From assembly GCA_020342025.1 (NCBI GenBank), contig CP070840.1, positions 194,575 to 204,361 of the forward strand: 9,787 bases of DNA, written 5' to 3'. Below, piece after piece: positions 1 through 6,718 of this stretch. Position numbers and translations under genes: made by a program. Every line of letters begins with the position of its first letter. Within the stretch, counting starts at the first letter, position 1. The stretch comes from Deltaproteobacteria bacterium. GTDB taxonomy: Bacteria > Desulfobacterota > DSM-4660 > Desulfatiglandales > HGW-15. Below the pieces are notes generated by a model, which saw nothing but the letters and a program-made list of their open reading frames with translations, was not told the origin of the DNA and searched no databases.

Positions 1-57
1 CTCTTTGTAGCCCTCACCCAGTCGCCCGAGCAATATCCTTATCTTTCTTTCCGCCAT
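1..57 (-). CDS. 5' end of a gene cut by the window edge, possibly a cobalamin-binding domain protein
   Basis: Only the first 19 codons are inside the window. They read without a stop from an ATG at 57 to the edge and begin MAERKIRILLGRLGEGYKE. The start is well supported by an AGGAG ribosome binding site seven bases upstream on the minus strand (65-69 on the plus strand). The opening, a short basic run followed by a hydrophobic strand and a Gly-rich turn (KIRILLGRLG), resembles the first beta strand of small B12-binding domain proteins such as methylmalonyl-CoA mutase small subunits. Nineteen residues cannot establish this, because many Rossmann-like proteins start this way. The gene lies downstream of the helicase-nuclease gene on the same strand, separated by an octamer-repeat hairpin. 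The reading frame is fairly secure; the function is a guess. Confidence 0.5.
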   Translation of the reverse strand, partial: MAERKIRILLGRLGEGYKE

Positions 58-114
58 TCCGTGCTCCTATGTATAAATTTGGTCAAGTGCCACCGCTAGT
101 CTGCTAGCTCGTCC

Positions 115-226
115 CATGGAGTACTGGGATACTGGAGTGTTGGAGTGTTGGTTTCCAAATGAAAATGGTCCATGACCTCACCTTATTTCCCCATCCTCCA
201 TTACTCCAATACTCCAACACTCCATG
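115..226. repeat. Octamer-repeat hairpin, copy 1
   Basis: The left arm (117-148) holds four 8-bp units of the form TGGAGTNN: TGGAGTAC, TGGGATAC, TGGAGTGT, TGGAGTGT. The right arm (about 193-224) holds the complementary units: a degenerate one, then TTACTCCA, ATACTCCA, ACACTCCA. The outermost bases CATGGAGT (115-122) and ACTCCATG (219-226) pair perfectly, and the loop is about 44 bases. It lies between the stop of the helicase-nuclease gene and the start of the next minus-strand gene. Two more copies with the same 4+4 plan occur at 5735-5836 and 8903-9014. The function is unknown; a transcript-level attenuator, a processing site or a mobile repeat are all possible. Confidence 0.85.
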
Positions 227-258
227 TAAACTAATGCTGTGACCATTTACCAAGCCTG

Positions 259-3200
259 TTATTCTTTAGCCTTGCATAATCTTTCATAGTCACAATAGGT
301 GCAATCTTTCACATCCTTTTTCATCTCCCCCAGATCTTGGACCCACTGGCTGCGATCCGCCTCATACTTTTTCACCGCTTGCACCATCTCTTCGACTATG
401 TCGGCCGGGTTTCCCTCCCAATCGCTTTTAATCAGTTTACCCCCATCTGTAAAGTAAATATAAGTGTCACCCACCGCTTCATTGAGTATGTGTTCCACGG
501 CCCACTTATAGCAGGCGAGTTGAAGGTCGTAATCGTTCTCTTCAATCACCTGATAAAGATCCTTGTTCTCAAGGTCATTACTCTTCCAGTCCAGAACAAC
601 CCACTCCCCTTTTTCCCCGTCCCTAACCAGCCTATCTATGGTTCCCCTAAATTCACATCCTTCAGAAACGGTGAAAAGAAATGGAACCTCCATGTATTCA
701 TTCCGCACGCCCAGAATTCTGAGTAGCTGTTGGTCATGAATCGTGGTCTCCAGGTGTTTCAGTGCCTTCTCTCTTAGAATAGTCAAGGTCTCAACATGGA
801 GGCTATCACTTGCCCGATCCGACTGAGCCAAGCGCCCGCAAACATTATTCAGTAGATCCATGTCTAATGGATCACCGAAACAGTGTCTCTCAAGGTATCT
901 ATGGATAACATTTCCCATATAGAGCGATTCTTTGGAGGCATAATAATCTCGCTCATCCTCTCCTTCCAGGAAATCCTTTTGCACGCCTGTTTCCTCTCCC
1001 CTTGAACCCGAAACCGTCAAGCCATTCCCTTTGAGACCCAATATGACTCTGTAGTAAAACATGACGGGACACGTTCTGAACATTCGCATGGATTTAAAGC
1101 TGAATTGATAATAGGGCGCTGACCTGATCGGTTCGGTCAGATCAATCTTCTTGACCGCTTCATCATAATCTCCTAGCTGCTTTCGCGTTAATTCTTCCCC
1201 ACCATATTGGACGCCCTTAAACATCTTCGGTTCGGGTTCTCTATAAATGACCGTAGGAACACTGCCCTTCCCTTCAAAAAAACTTGACTGTTCTCGGGGG
1301 AAGTTGACTTCAAATTGGTAAATGTCATCCAGCAGGTCCATGATTGTGGCCCTTTCCCGATAATCCTCTGTAGAGAGGGATCCCTTGCCTTTTTCCAGCA
1401 TGTTTCTTCCCATATGGCCTATTAAAGCGAGATGATTCATGGTTCTTGAACAGCCCACATAAAATACGCGTCTATTCTCCGCCATATCCTCCAGTCTATC
1501 TCTCCTGGTAAGAAGATACCCCAATGGGGTGAAGGATTTTCGATAATCCAACTCAGGGATCTCGATGGGCCATACGGGAATTTCTCCCTCCTGATCGTTC
1601 CAGTCTCCGGGCCGGCCCCTTTCCGACGCATAGAGACGGACGGGCCTACCCACGTGAGTCCTCAATGGAGGGCGGCGATTCAGGTCAGGAATAATGACCA
1701 TGGGAAATTCGAGACCCTTTGCCGCATGCACAGTCATCAGACAGATAGGACTCTGGCCTTCAGAAACGAGCAAGGCCTCGCCCTCCTCTTCCTCCTCTTC
1801 TGCCATCTCAAGACAGTATCCAACAAATTCAGGCAAGGCCCCATTTCCCTCACCTTGAAAACGACGGCTTATCTCTATCAGCTTTTCCATATTCGCCAAT
1901 CTCTGCATCCCATTGGGATGAGCCGAGTAAATGGCAGTTAGGTATCGATCCGATATAATGGTTCTGATGAGTTCGGCTATGGTTAAGCGGGTGGAAAGGA
2001 GCCGCCAGGACCGGATCAGTTGCCCTACGGATCTTACACTGGGGTTTTCAGAGGAGAGAAATTGCTCGAGCGTGGGTTGCTTGCCATAAAAAAGATCAAA
2101 AATCTCCGCATCAGTGAGGGCAAAAATGGGACTCCGCAGGGCCGCCATCAAAGAGATATGTTGTCTTTCATCAGCAAGATAATTGAGAAGCTGGATCATC
2201 TCCATGACCTCCTGGCACTGATAAAAACCTTTTCCCCTGTGGACCTTGAAGGGAAGACCCGCCTCTCGGAGCACATTTTCATAAATCTTCAGATGGGTGA
2301 AGGCGAAGAAGAGAATACCTATGGCCAATTGGTTACGCTCTATCCTTTCTCTGATGTCCGCATAATGCTTATACTCAAAGTTCTTCTCTCCTTGCTTTCC
2401 GAGGAGGCCTTCAATGATATCCACGATCAGAGCCGCCTCCCTTTCCGTCTGCTCTTTCCTTGAGGAGGAGCCTTGCGTCAGGTAAAAGGTTGCCGAACCC
2501 TCGTTTCCCGGAACAGATCTTTTCCCCTCGGGCATGGTGATGGGCATGGGAGCCGTTTCATACGCTTTCAATTTCTCTGCTCCCTTGTTGCTGAATATCT
2601 GGTCAAATGTGGCATTTAGGAACTCTATGGGCCGACTATCAGTGCGGAAATTGTGCGGAAGATATATGTCACCTGTCTGAATCTTTTCTCTCTGTGATTG
2701 GGACAACCCGTTGAAAGCTTTTTTGTGCCTGTCGAGCAGTTGAGGGTATCCCGGGTCAAGTGCCCGGAGGCGATCATCTATCTCTGGGTTTTGCCAGAAC
2801 ATGGGAACCTGTTGTCCCTGATTTGACTGCTTTACCCCTTCTGTCCCGTGCTCGAAGACCGTCACATCACCCCCACGGAACTTATATATGGCTTGCCTTT
2901 TGTCGCCAACCACAAACAGTTTTCCAGGATGGAGGACTGGCTTGCCATTTTGGTCTCTCCTTGAACAGAGTAGACTGATGATCTCCCATTGCACCCTGTT
3001 TGTATCCTGAAACTCATCCACCATGATGTACTTGAAACGTATTTGCACCCTGTTCAATCCGTGTGGATCATCACCCTTAAAAAGCTTCGTGAGAAAGAAA
3101 TGACACTGGGCCTCCAAGTCCGCAAAATCAAGGGCGTTTATCCTCTTTTTCTCGCTTTGATAGCATTCCAGGCAGACCTGAGACACCTGGATAAATGATC

Positions 3201-4158
3201 TAAGCTGTTTCTCAAAGAGGTCATCAGGTGGGGAGGAGGAAAACAGATCAGGATAGAATTGTTCTACCAGATCCACGTAAGATATCTCCTTCAGACCATA
3301 CTTTATCGACAGCTTGGGACTCTTGGGTCTCCTCTCCTTGACCATCTGCCTAAGTGTGTGAAAGAGGTTTGGCACACCAGAATTGTCATCAGATTCCGCT
3401 TCGTGGCTCTGCCAACTCTCTAGGGTGGCAAGAACCTTCTCAACATGTTCTTCCCCTTTCTCCCATTTTCTCAACCCCTCCAAGTAAGGAATCAGACTCT
3501 CCTCTTTGATCACATGGCAGTATTCCCTGAACACCTGCGGCTGCCATCCGCTTATATGGAATAGTCTTTCACTGGTCTCACGAACCCTCCGGAAGTTAAG
3601 AGGATGCTCCATGACGTGGCGTACGGCGCGAAGAAGCCTGGTGCGGCCTCCAAAAGATTCTAGGAGGGGGAAAAGCGCATCCCGATCATTCTCCCAAACC
3701 AATGATACCCCAGTCTCGATCGCCTGCTCCATGATGTTCCTTTGTCTCGCGCCTTGGACGATAACAAAACCGGGATCGATTCCAGATTCCACGGGATGCT
3801 CCCTCAAAAGATTGGCACAAAAGGAATGAATGGTGGAAATCCTGTTCTTGTGGAACTGCTCCCTAGCCTCCCTGATTTTCCTTCTAAGCCCTTCATCTCC
3901 ATTGGGCCGCGTATGAAGATCTCTGTCCAACTGGCCCAGCATCTCATAAATGCGGCCTTTCATCTCCTCAGCCGCTTTTTCAGTGAAAGTGAGCGTAAGG
4001 ATCTGAGGCAGGGAGACGGTATCATCGGTGAGAAGGATAAAGCAGAACCTGTGACTGAGAATGCGGGTCTTCCCTGCCCCTGGACCAGAGGTGACCACCA
4101 TGTTTCTCTGATAGTCAAGGGCGCAAAACTGTTGAAATGTGAGGTCTTCAAGCATCAT
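259..4158 (-). CDS. AddA/RecB-like UvrD-family helicase fused to a 4Fe-4S PD-(D/E)XK nuclease
   Basis: This is a superfamily 1A DNA helicase with a C-terminal RecB-type nuclease, expected to unwind and resect double-strand breaks in the cytoplasm. Visible helicase motifs are Walker A SGPGAGKT (24-31), motif Ia LTFTEKAAEEM (from about 56), Walker B DEFQDT (381-386), motif III GDKRQ (418-422), NFRT (503-506), motif V VHAAKGLEF (810-818) and motif VI VFYVGCSR (898-905). NALDFADLE just before Walker B is typical of AddA/RecB. The nuclease shows H1086, D1175, D1190 with WK1192, and Q1213. Four cysteines, C1030 (FRTCP) and C1286, C1289, C1295 (Cx2Cx5C at the very end), match the iron-sulfur staple of AddB, Cas4 and related nucleases. 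That is unusual for the AddA-type subunit of Bacillus AddAB, where AddB carries the cluster. The length fits AddA. The start is one of two adjacent ATGs, with an in-frame stop shortly upstream and no clear ribosome binding site. No AddB partner is visible on either side. A REP-like repeat begins 25 bases upstream of the start. Confidence 0.93.
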   Translation of the reverse strand: MMLEDLTFQQFCALDYQRNMVVTSGPGAGKTRILSHRFCFILLTDDTVSLPQILTLTFTEKAAEEMKGRIYEMLGQLDRDLHTRPNGDEGLRRKIREAREQFHKNRISTIHSFCANLLREHPVESGIDPGFVIVQGARQRNIMEQAIETGVSLVWENDRDALFPLLESFGGRTRLLRAVRHVMEHPLNFRRVRETSERLFHISGWQPQVFREYCHVIKEESLIPYLEGLRKWEKGEEHVEKVLATLESWQSHEAESDDNSGVPNLFHTLRQMVKERRPKSPKLSIKYGLKEISYVDLVEQFYPDLFSSSPPDDLFEKQLRSFIQVSQVCLECYQSEKKRINALDFADLEAQCHFFLTKLFKGDDPHGLNRVQIRFKYIMVDEFQDTNRVQWEIISLLCSRRDQNGKPVLHPGKLFVVGDKRQAIYKFRGGDVTVFEHGTEGVKQSNQGQQVPMFWQNPEIDDRLRALDPGYPQLLDRHKKAFNGLSQSQREKIQTGDIYLPHNFRTDSRPIEFLNATFDQIFSNKGAEKLKAYETAPMPITMPEGKRSVPGNEGSATFYLTQGSSSRKEQTEREAALIVDIIEGLLGKQGEKNFEYKHYADIRERIERNQLAIGILFFAFTHLKIYENVLREAGLPFKVHRGKGFYQCQEVMEMIQLLNYLADERQHISLMAALRSPIFALTDAEIFDLFYGKQPTLEQFLSSENPSVRSVGQLIRSWRLLSTRLTIAELIRTIISDRYLTAIYSAHPNGMQRLANMEKLIEISRRFQGEGNGALPEFVGYCLEMAEEEEEEGEALLVSEGQSPICLMTVHAAKGLEFPMVIIPDLNRRPPLRTHVGRPVRLYASERGRPGDWNDQEGEIPVWPIEIPELDYRKSFTPLGYLLTRRDRLEDMAENRRVFYVGCSRTMNHLALIGHMGRNMLEKGKGSLSTEDYRERATIMDLLDDIYQFEVNFPREQSSFFEGKGSVPTVIYREPEPKMFKGVQYGGEELTRKQLGDYDEAVKKIDLTEPIRSAPYYQFSFKSMRMFRTCPVMFYYRVILGLKGNGLTVSGSRGEETGVQKDFLEGEDERDYYASKESLYMGNVIHRYLERHCFGDPLDMDLLNNVCGRLAQSDRASDSLHVETLTILREKALKHLETTIHDQQLLRILGVRNEYMEVPFLFTVSEGCEFRGTIDRLVRDGEKGEWVVLDWKSNDLENKDLYQVIEENDYDLQLACYKWAVEHILNEAVGDTYIYFTDGGKLIKSDWEGNPADIVEEMVQAVKKYEADRSQWVQDLGEMKKDVKDCTYCDYERLCKAKE

Positions 4159-4182
4159 TTTACGTTTAGCATTCGAAATGAA

Positions 4183-4232
4183 CCGTCATTGCGAGGAGCT
4201 CCGCACTGTTGCGGTGCGACGACGCAATCTCA
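4183..4232 (+). repeat. REP-like palindromic repeat, copy A
   Basis: The copy starts CCGTCATTGCGAGGAGC and ends GACGACGCAATCTCA, so the ends can pair as ATTGCG with CGCAAT. An inner stem of CCGCA (4201-4205) and TGCGG (4210-4214) with a four-base loop lies at its centre. Its last bases supply the stop codon of the GIY-YIG gene. Related copies are at 4531-4567, 4737-4795, 6631-6681 and 6719-6803. Repeats of this general type (TCATTGCGAG...GAAGCAATCTC) are familiar from intergenic DNA of many bacteria. Confidence 0.8.
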
Positions 4233-4517
4233 TATTTGTTCATACAAATCTTGCCATTTCTCATTCAAGCTATTTATTAGCTCAATTTTCTTCTGTCTCG
4301 ATCCACCCTTTATCTGTTTTTCTCTCAATACGGTGTTTTCTGGGTCCGCGAGTACTTCATAATAAACCAGCTTGTTGATGTTATACTTCTTTGTGAATCC
4401 GCCAACCATTTTTTCTTTGTGTTCGTTGACTCTCCTTTTCAGATCGTTAGTTATGCCTGTGTAAAGGGTCGTATTGTTTCTATTGGTCATAGTGTATACA
4501 AAATATTGTTTATTCAT
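4230..4517 (-). CDS. Small GIY-YIG endonuclease domain protein
   Basis: This 95-residue protein consists almost entirely of one GIY-YIG nuclease domain, a fold that cuts DNA with a tyrosine/arginine/glutamate active site and one divalent metal. The GIY and YIG elements appear as FVYT (6-9, with Y8) and YTG (19-21). They are followed by the helix GITNDLKRRVNEHK with the expected catalytic arginine (R28 or R29), the conserved H33, and the catalytic glutamate E66 in LREKQIKGG. The C-terminal INSLNEKWQDLY matches the end of the short UPF0213/YhbQ-like class. Nothing suggests a separate DNA-binding domain. The upstream sequence has only a weak GGGA ribosome binding site. The gene sits between two inverted REP-like repeats, and one of them contains its stop codon. 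The next gene on the strand, the helicase-nuclease, starts 71 bases after it. The biochemical role of this class is poorly defined, so the family is sure but the biological job is not. Confidence 0.93.
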   Translation of the reverse strand: MNKQYFVYTMTNRNNTTLYTGITNDLKRRVNEHKEKMVGGFTKKYNINKLVYYEVLADPENTVLREKQIKGGSRQKKIELINSLNEKWQDLYEQI

Positions 4518-4530
4518 TTATTCCCGTCCA

Positions 4531-4567
4531 GATTGCTTCGGCTTCCTTCGTCAGCCTCGCAATGACA
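4531..4567 (-). repeat. REP-like palindromic repeat, copy B
   Basis: The copy reads GATTGCTTCGG...CCTCGCAATGACA on the plus strand, the inverse orientation of copy A. It is a short version without a long inner stem. It ends with the exact 12-bp complement of the copy A terminus. It lies immediately upstream of the GIY-YIG start codon, so it would form the 5' leader of that gene if transcription starts outside the cassette. Confidence 0.75.
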
Positions 4568-4652
4568 TTTTGAGACACGGATAGGGTATATGCTAATATA
4601 ACCTTCCCCGTTAGCGGTTTCCCGATCTCCTGCGACTAACGAGAGCTAAGAA

Positions 4653-4682
4653 TTGTCAAGCGCATTTTAAGGCAACTTTTAT
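4653..4682 (+). promoter_or_regulatory. Weak sigma-70-like promoter candidate in an AT-rich gap
   Basis: TTGTCA (4653-4658) and TTTTAT (4677-4682) are separated by 18 bases inside an AT-rich block (about 4650-4735) that is unlike the surrounding coding DNA. It would drive the nucleotidyltransferase gene, reading through REP-like copy C on the way. The boxes are weak matches and such pairs arise by chance in AT-rich DNA. Nothing else was recognised in 4568-4736 except a short CGTTAG/CTAACG inverted repeat around 4609-4641. Confidence 0.2.
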
Positions 4683-4736
4683 CAATTAAAAAATTTACAT
4701 TCAAGCAAATTGCCTGTAAAGAATAGAACAAATTTA

Positions 4737-4795
4737 GAGATTGCCGCGTCGTCCGGCACTCAGCAAGTCGGAGTACCAGACCCCTCGCAATGACG
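4737..4795 (-). repeat. REP-like palindromic repeat, copy C
   Basis: The ends GAGATTGC and CTCGCAATGACGG match the termini of copies A and B, in the orientation of copy B. The middle is a different sequence. It lies 49 bases upstream of the nucleotidyltransferase start, so it would be within the leader of that gene's mRNA if the promoter is upstream. Confidence 0.7.
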
Positions 4796-4844
4796 GAAAT
4801 TTCGTTCCTTTACAGTCCCTCGCCTTCTGAACGGAGTCTAATTA

Positions 4845-5654
4845 ATGACCTCGCAGAAAACAGCCTCCCTTATCCTGGCTGCTGGCAGGGGTAGTCGCAT
4901 GAAGGGTTTTGATGGGAATAAGACCCTTTTGCCCCTGGTTTCTGGTGATTCGCCCTTCAAAGGAAGTCACCCCATTTTGTTGCACATCCTTAGCCGTCTC
5001 CCTCCAGGCCCAAAGGCCCTTGTGATTAACTACAAGAAAGAGGATTTAGTTCAAGCCACCCGGTCCCTTAAGATCTCCTACTATGAACAACCCGTGCTTA
5101 ATGGCACGGGTGGAGCCCTAATTGCGGCCAGGGAATTTCTTCAAACTCAGGAATATGATCGTATGATCATCACCATGGGAGATGTCCCGTTTGTCCGCAG
5201 TGCCACCTACCTTGATCTCGCTGAGGGGCTAAAGGCGAATCACCTGATGGTCCTGGGCTTCCGTCCTTCGGACAAAAAGCAGTATGGTGTGCTCGAGATT
5301 GATGGCGTGAACGTGACAAGAATTATTGAATGGGAGTACTGGAAGACCTACCCTGAAGAGAGACAGAGGGATTTGCAGATTTGCAATTCGGGAATCTACG
5401 CGGCACGCAAAGATGAGCTTGTCCAGTATCTAGGAATCCTGGAAAAGAGGCCCCATACGGTAAGGAAAGAGAGAGGTGGAAAGCTGGTGGAGGTGGAAGA
5501 GTTTTTTATCACAGATCTGGTAGAATTGATGAAAGATAATGGTTTTAAGGTGGGATTCGCTCTTGCCGAGGACGAGAATGAGGTCATGGGCGTGGATGAC
5601 CTTCCGTCTTTATTAACGGCGCAGGAGATATTCAGAAAGTCTGCAGACAAGTAA
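4845..5654 (+). CDS. GlmU-like sugar-1-phosphate nucleotidyltransferase, single domain
   Basis: This 269-residue enzyme has the GT-A-like nucleotidyltransferase fold and probably makes an NDP-sugar from NTP and a sugar 1-phosphate in the cytoplasm. It shows the signature LAAGRGSRMK (11-20) with a downstream KTLLPL (26-31). It also has Q82, the NGTGGAL loop (86-92), metal-binding D113 in MGDVPF, YGVLEIDG (147-154), E162, CNSGIYAA (180-187), FITDLVEL (221-228) and EVMGVDDL (246-253). These follow the uridylyltransferase half of GlmU in order. The metal-binding asparagine of GlmU's GVNN motif is aspartate here (D251). The left-handed beta-helix acetyltransferase half of GlmU is absent, so this cannot be a complete bifunctional GlmU, and the sugar substrate cannot be told from sequence. 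An insertion (NKTLLPLVSGDSPFKG) near the nucleotide loop is longer than in GlmU. The start is supported by GGAG eight bases upstream. Confidence 0.88.
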   Translation: MTSQKTASLILAAGRGSRMKGFDGNKTLLPLVSGDSPFKGSHPILLHILSRLPPGPKALVINYKKEDLVQATRSLKISYYEQPVLNGTGGALIAAREFLQTQEYDRMIITMGDVPFVRSATYLDLAEGLKANHLMVLGFRPSDKKQYGVLEIDGVNVTRIIEWEYWKTYPEERQRDLQICNSGIYAARKDELVQYLGILEKRPHTVRKERGGKLVEVEEFFITDLVELMKDNGFKVGFALAEDENEVMGVDDLPSLLTAQEIFRKSADK

Positions 5655-5687
5655 AGAATCCATGCCCTGAGGACCTGGCTTTGAGCT

Positions 5688-5706
5688 GCCCCCAGAGGGG
5701 GCTTCT
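5688..5706 (+). terminator. Possible hairpin terminator after the nucleotidyltransferase gene
   Basis: GCCCCC (5688-5693) and GGGGGC (5697-5702) form a perfect six-pair stem with a three-base loop, 33 bases after the stop codon. The following bases are TTCT and then mixed sequence, so the U-tract is poor. This may be a weak or Rho-assisted terminator, or simply a stable 3' end structure. Confidence 0.4.
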
Positions 5707-5734
5707 AGGGTCTTTCCTTCATGCGAAAGTCTGT

Positions 5735-5836
5735 TGGAGTAATGGAGTGGTGGAGTAATGGAGTAATGATAAGGACTTATTCAAGTTGAAATTCGGGTTT
5801 TAGCTTTTTCCAACACTCCAATACTCCAGTACTCCA
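5735..5836. repeat. Octamer-repeat hairpin, copy 2
   Basis: The left arm (5735-5766) is TGGAGTAA, TGGAGTGG, TGGAGTAA, TGGAGTAA. The right arm (5805-5836) is a degenerate TTTTTCCA, then ACACTCCA, ATACTCCA, GTACTCCA. The arms are separated by 38 bases that share no obvious sequence with the loops of the other copies. It sits between the nucleotidyltransferase and metallo-hydrolase genes, which point the same way, and ends about 75 bases before the latter's start codon. Confidence 0.85.
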
Positions 5837-5910
5837 AAACAGCCCACTATCTTTACCGGCAAAGCCATTTAACTCTGACCTGGCCAAAGGACGAGGTTTC
5901 CAAGATCCAA

Positions 5911-6573
5911 ATGAACAATCCGATCATCCGACAGATTCCCATCGGTCCTCTACAAGTGCTCACCTATCTTGTGGCATGTCCACAAACAAAAGAGGCCATC
6001 ATTGTTGATCCGGCCGGAGAGGAAGAGAAGATCTCTGCCCTCCTTGAAGAGGAAGACGTTAAAGTGAAATACATTCTCAACACCCATGGCCACGCCGATC
6101 ATGTCCTCGCCAACCAAAGGTTGAAGCAGATGCTGTCTGTGCCTACCTGCATGCATGAGTTGGATGACCAGTTCTTTTCCCAAACGCACGTCCGGGAAGA
6201 ATCCTCAAGAGAATTCGGCCTCTCCCCTTCAGAACCTGTTGACCTTAAGTTGAAGGATGGAGATGTACTGCAAGTGGGAACCCTCAAAATAGAAGTGATT
6301 CATACACCGGGACACACGCCGGGCTCGGTCTGTTACCTTGTCAACGGAAACCTGTTCACAGGAGATACCCTTTTCGTGGGTGCGGTGGGCAGGACAGATC
6401 TTACAGGTGCATCACTGGACACCCTCTTGGATTCATTGGAAAGGAAGCTCTTATCCCTCCCTCCAGATACGATCGTATGGCCGGGTCATGACTATGGTGA
6501 GACCCCCACCTCCACCCTGGGGCGAGAGATGGAAGAAAACCCCTATATCACCGACTTTATCCTCGACAAGTGA
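5911..6573 (+). CDS. Metallo-beta-lactamase-fold hydrolase, YcbL/glyoxalase II-like
   Basis: This 220-residue cytoplasmic enzyme carries a complete set of ligands for a two-metal centre: THGHADH (58-64, giving H59, H61, D63, H64), H135 in HTPGHTPGS, bridging D152 in FTGDTLF, and H193 in WPGHDYGE. GRTDL (160-164) is the usual loop following D152. The protein lacks the C-terminal substrate-binding domain of classical hydroxyacylglutathione hydrolase (about 250 residues), so it is closer to the short YcbL type. Likely substrates are thioesters such as S-lactoylglutathione or another low-molecular-weight thiol conjugate. A persulfide dioxygenase of the ETHE1 type is a less likely alternative. The only candidate ribosome binding site is GAGG about 14 bases upstream, which is far. 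It is followed by convergent REP-like repeats and then the lipid kinase gene on the opposite strand. Confidence 0.9.
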   Translation: MNNPIIRQIPIGPLQVLTYLVACPQTKEAIIVDPAGEEEKISALLEEEDVKVKYILNTHGHADHVLANQRLKQMLSVPTCMHELDDQFFSQTHVREESSREFGLSPSEPVDLKLKDGDVLQVGTLKIEVIHTPGHTPGSVCYLVNGNLFTGDTLFVGAVGRTDLTGASLDTLLDSLERKLLSLPPDTIVWPGHDYGETPTSTLGREMEENPYITDFILDK

Positions 6574-6630
6574 AATACCACCTACATGTTTGGTAAATGC
6601 TCGCGTGATTGACCGTTATTATTCAGGCCG

Positions 6631-6681
6631 GTCATTGCGAGCCCTTCGAGTACCTCAGGATAAACTCCGCGAAGCAATCTC
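6631..6681 (+). repeat. REP-like palindromic repeat, copy D
   Basis: The copy begins GTCATTGCGAGCCCTTCGAG and ends CGCGAAGCAATCTC, the same orientation as copy A. Together with copy E (6719-6803), which is inverted, it makes a 173-bp inverted pair. The 37-base spacer carries its own small stem, CCAAAA (6686-6691) with TTTTGG (6700-6705). It begins 58 bases after the metallo-hydrolase stop codon. Confidence 0.8.
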
Positions 6682-6718
6682 GGCGCCAAAACGTGCCTCT
6701 TTTGGAAGCCCTGCAACG

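Larger units (their letters stand above)
4183..4567. mobile_element. Putative GIY-YIG cassette bounded by inverted REP-like repeats
   Basis: A 12-bp sequence GTCATTGCGAGG at 4185-4196 is repeated exactly in inverse at 4555-4566. Each end belongs to a longer palindromic repeat of the family described in the separate repeat entries. Between them lies only the GIY-YIG endonuclease gene, whose TGA stop (4230-4232) falls inside the left repeat and whose ATG is 13 bases from the right repeat. This compact plan resembles RAYT 'REPtrons', where a transposase gene is flanked by inverted REP sequences. That the unit is or was mobile is an inference: no target-site duplication was identified with confidence. 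Confidence 0.4.

Noticed and set aside
117..224. Short repeats considered as a CRISPR array
   Set aside because: The units are 8 bp, directly adjacent without unique spacers, and inverted between the two arms. No cas genes are present. The Cas4-like nuclease motifs belong to the RecB-type domain of the helicase.
337..726. Plus-strand open frame of 129 codons
   Set aside because: It is antisense to the nuclease domain containing the conserved D1175, D1190 and Q1213, so the minus strand is the coding one.
2020..2463. Plus-strand open frame of 147 codons
   Set aside because: It is antisense to the middle of the helicase-nuclease gene, in a region that codes for conserved helicase sequence. No ribosome binding site or domain is visible.
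3742..4362. Plus-strand open frame of 206 codons
   Set aside because: It lies antisense to the start of the helicase-nuclease gene and the GIY-YIG gene, crosses the repeat copy A, and its translation shows no domain. Both genes it overlaps have clear family motifs.
4230..4517. GIY-YIG gene considered as a homing endonuclease in an intron or intein
   Set aside because: It lies between genes rather than inside a split gene, no intron-like ends or conserved catalytic RNA core were seen, and the protein lacks a DNA-targeting domain.
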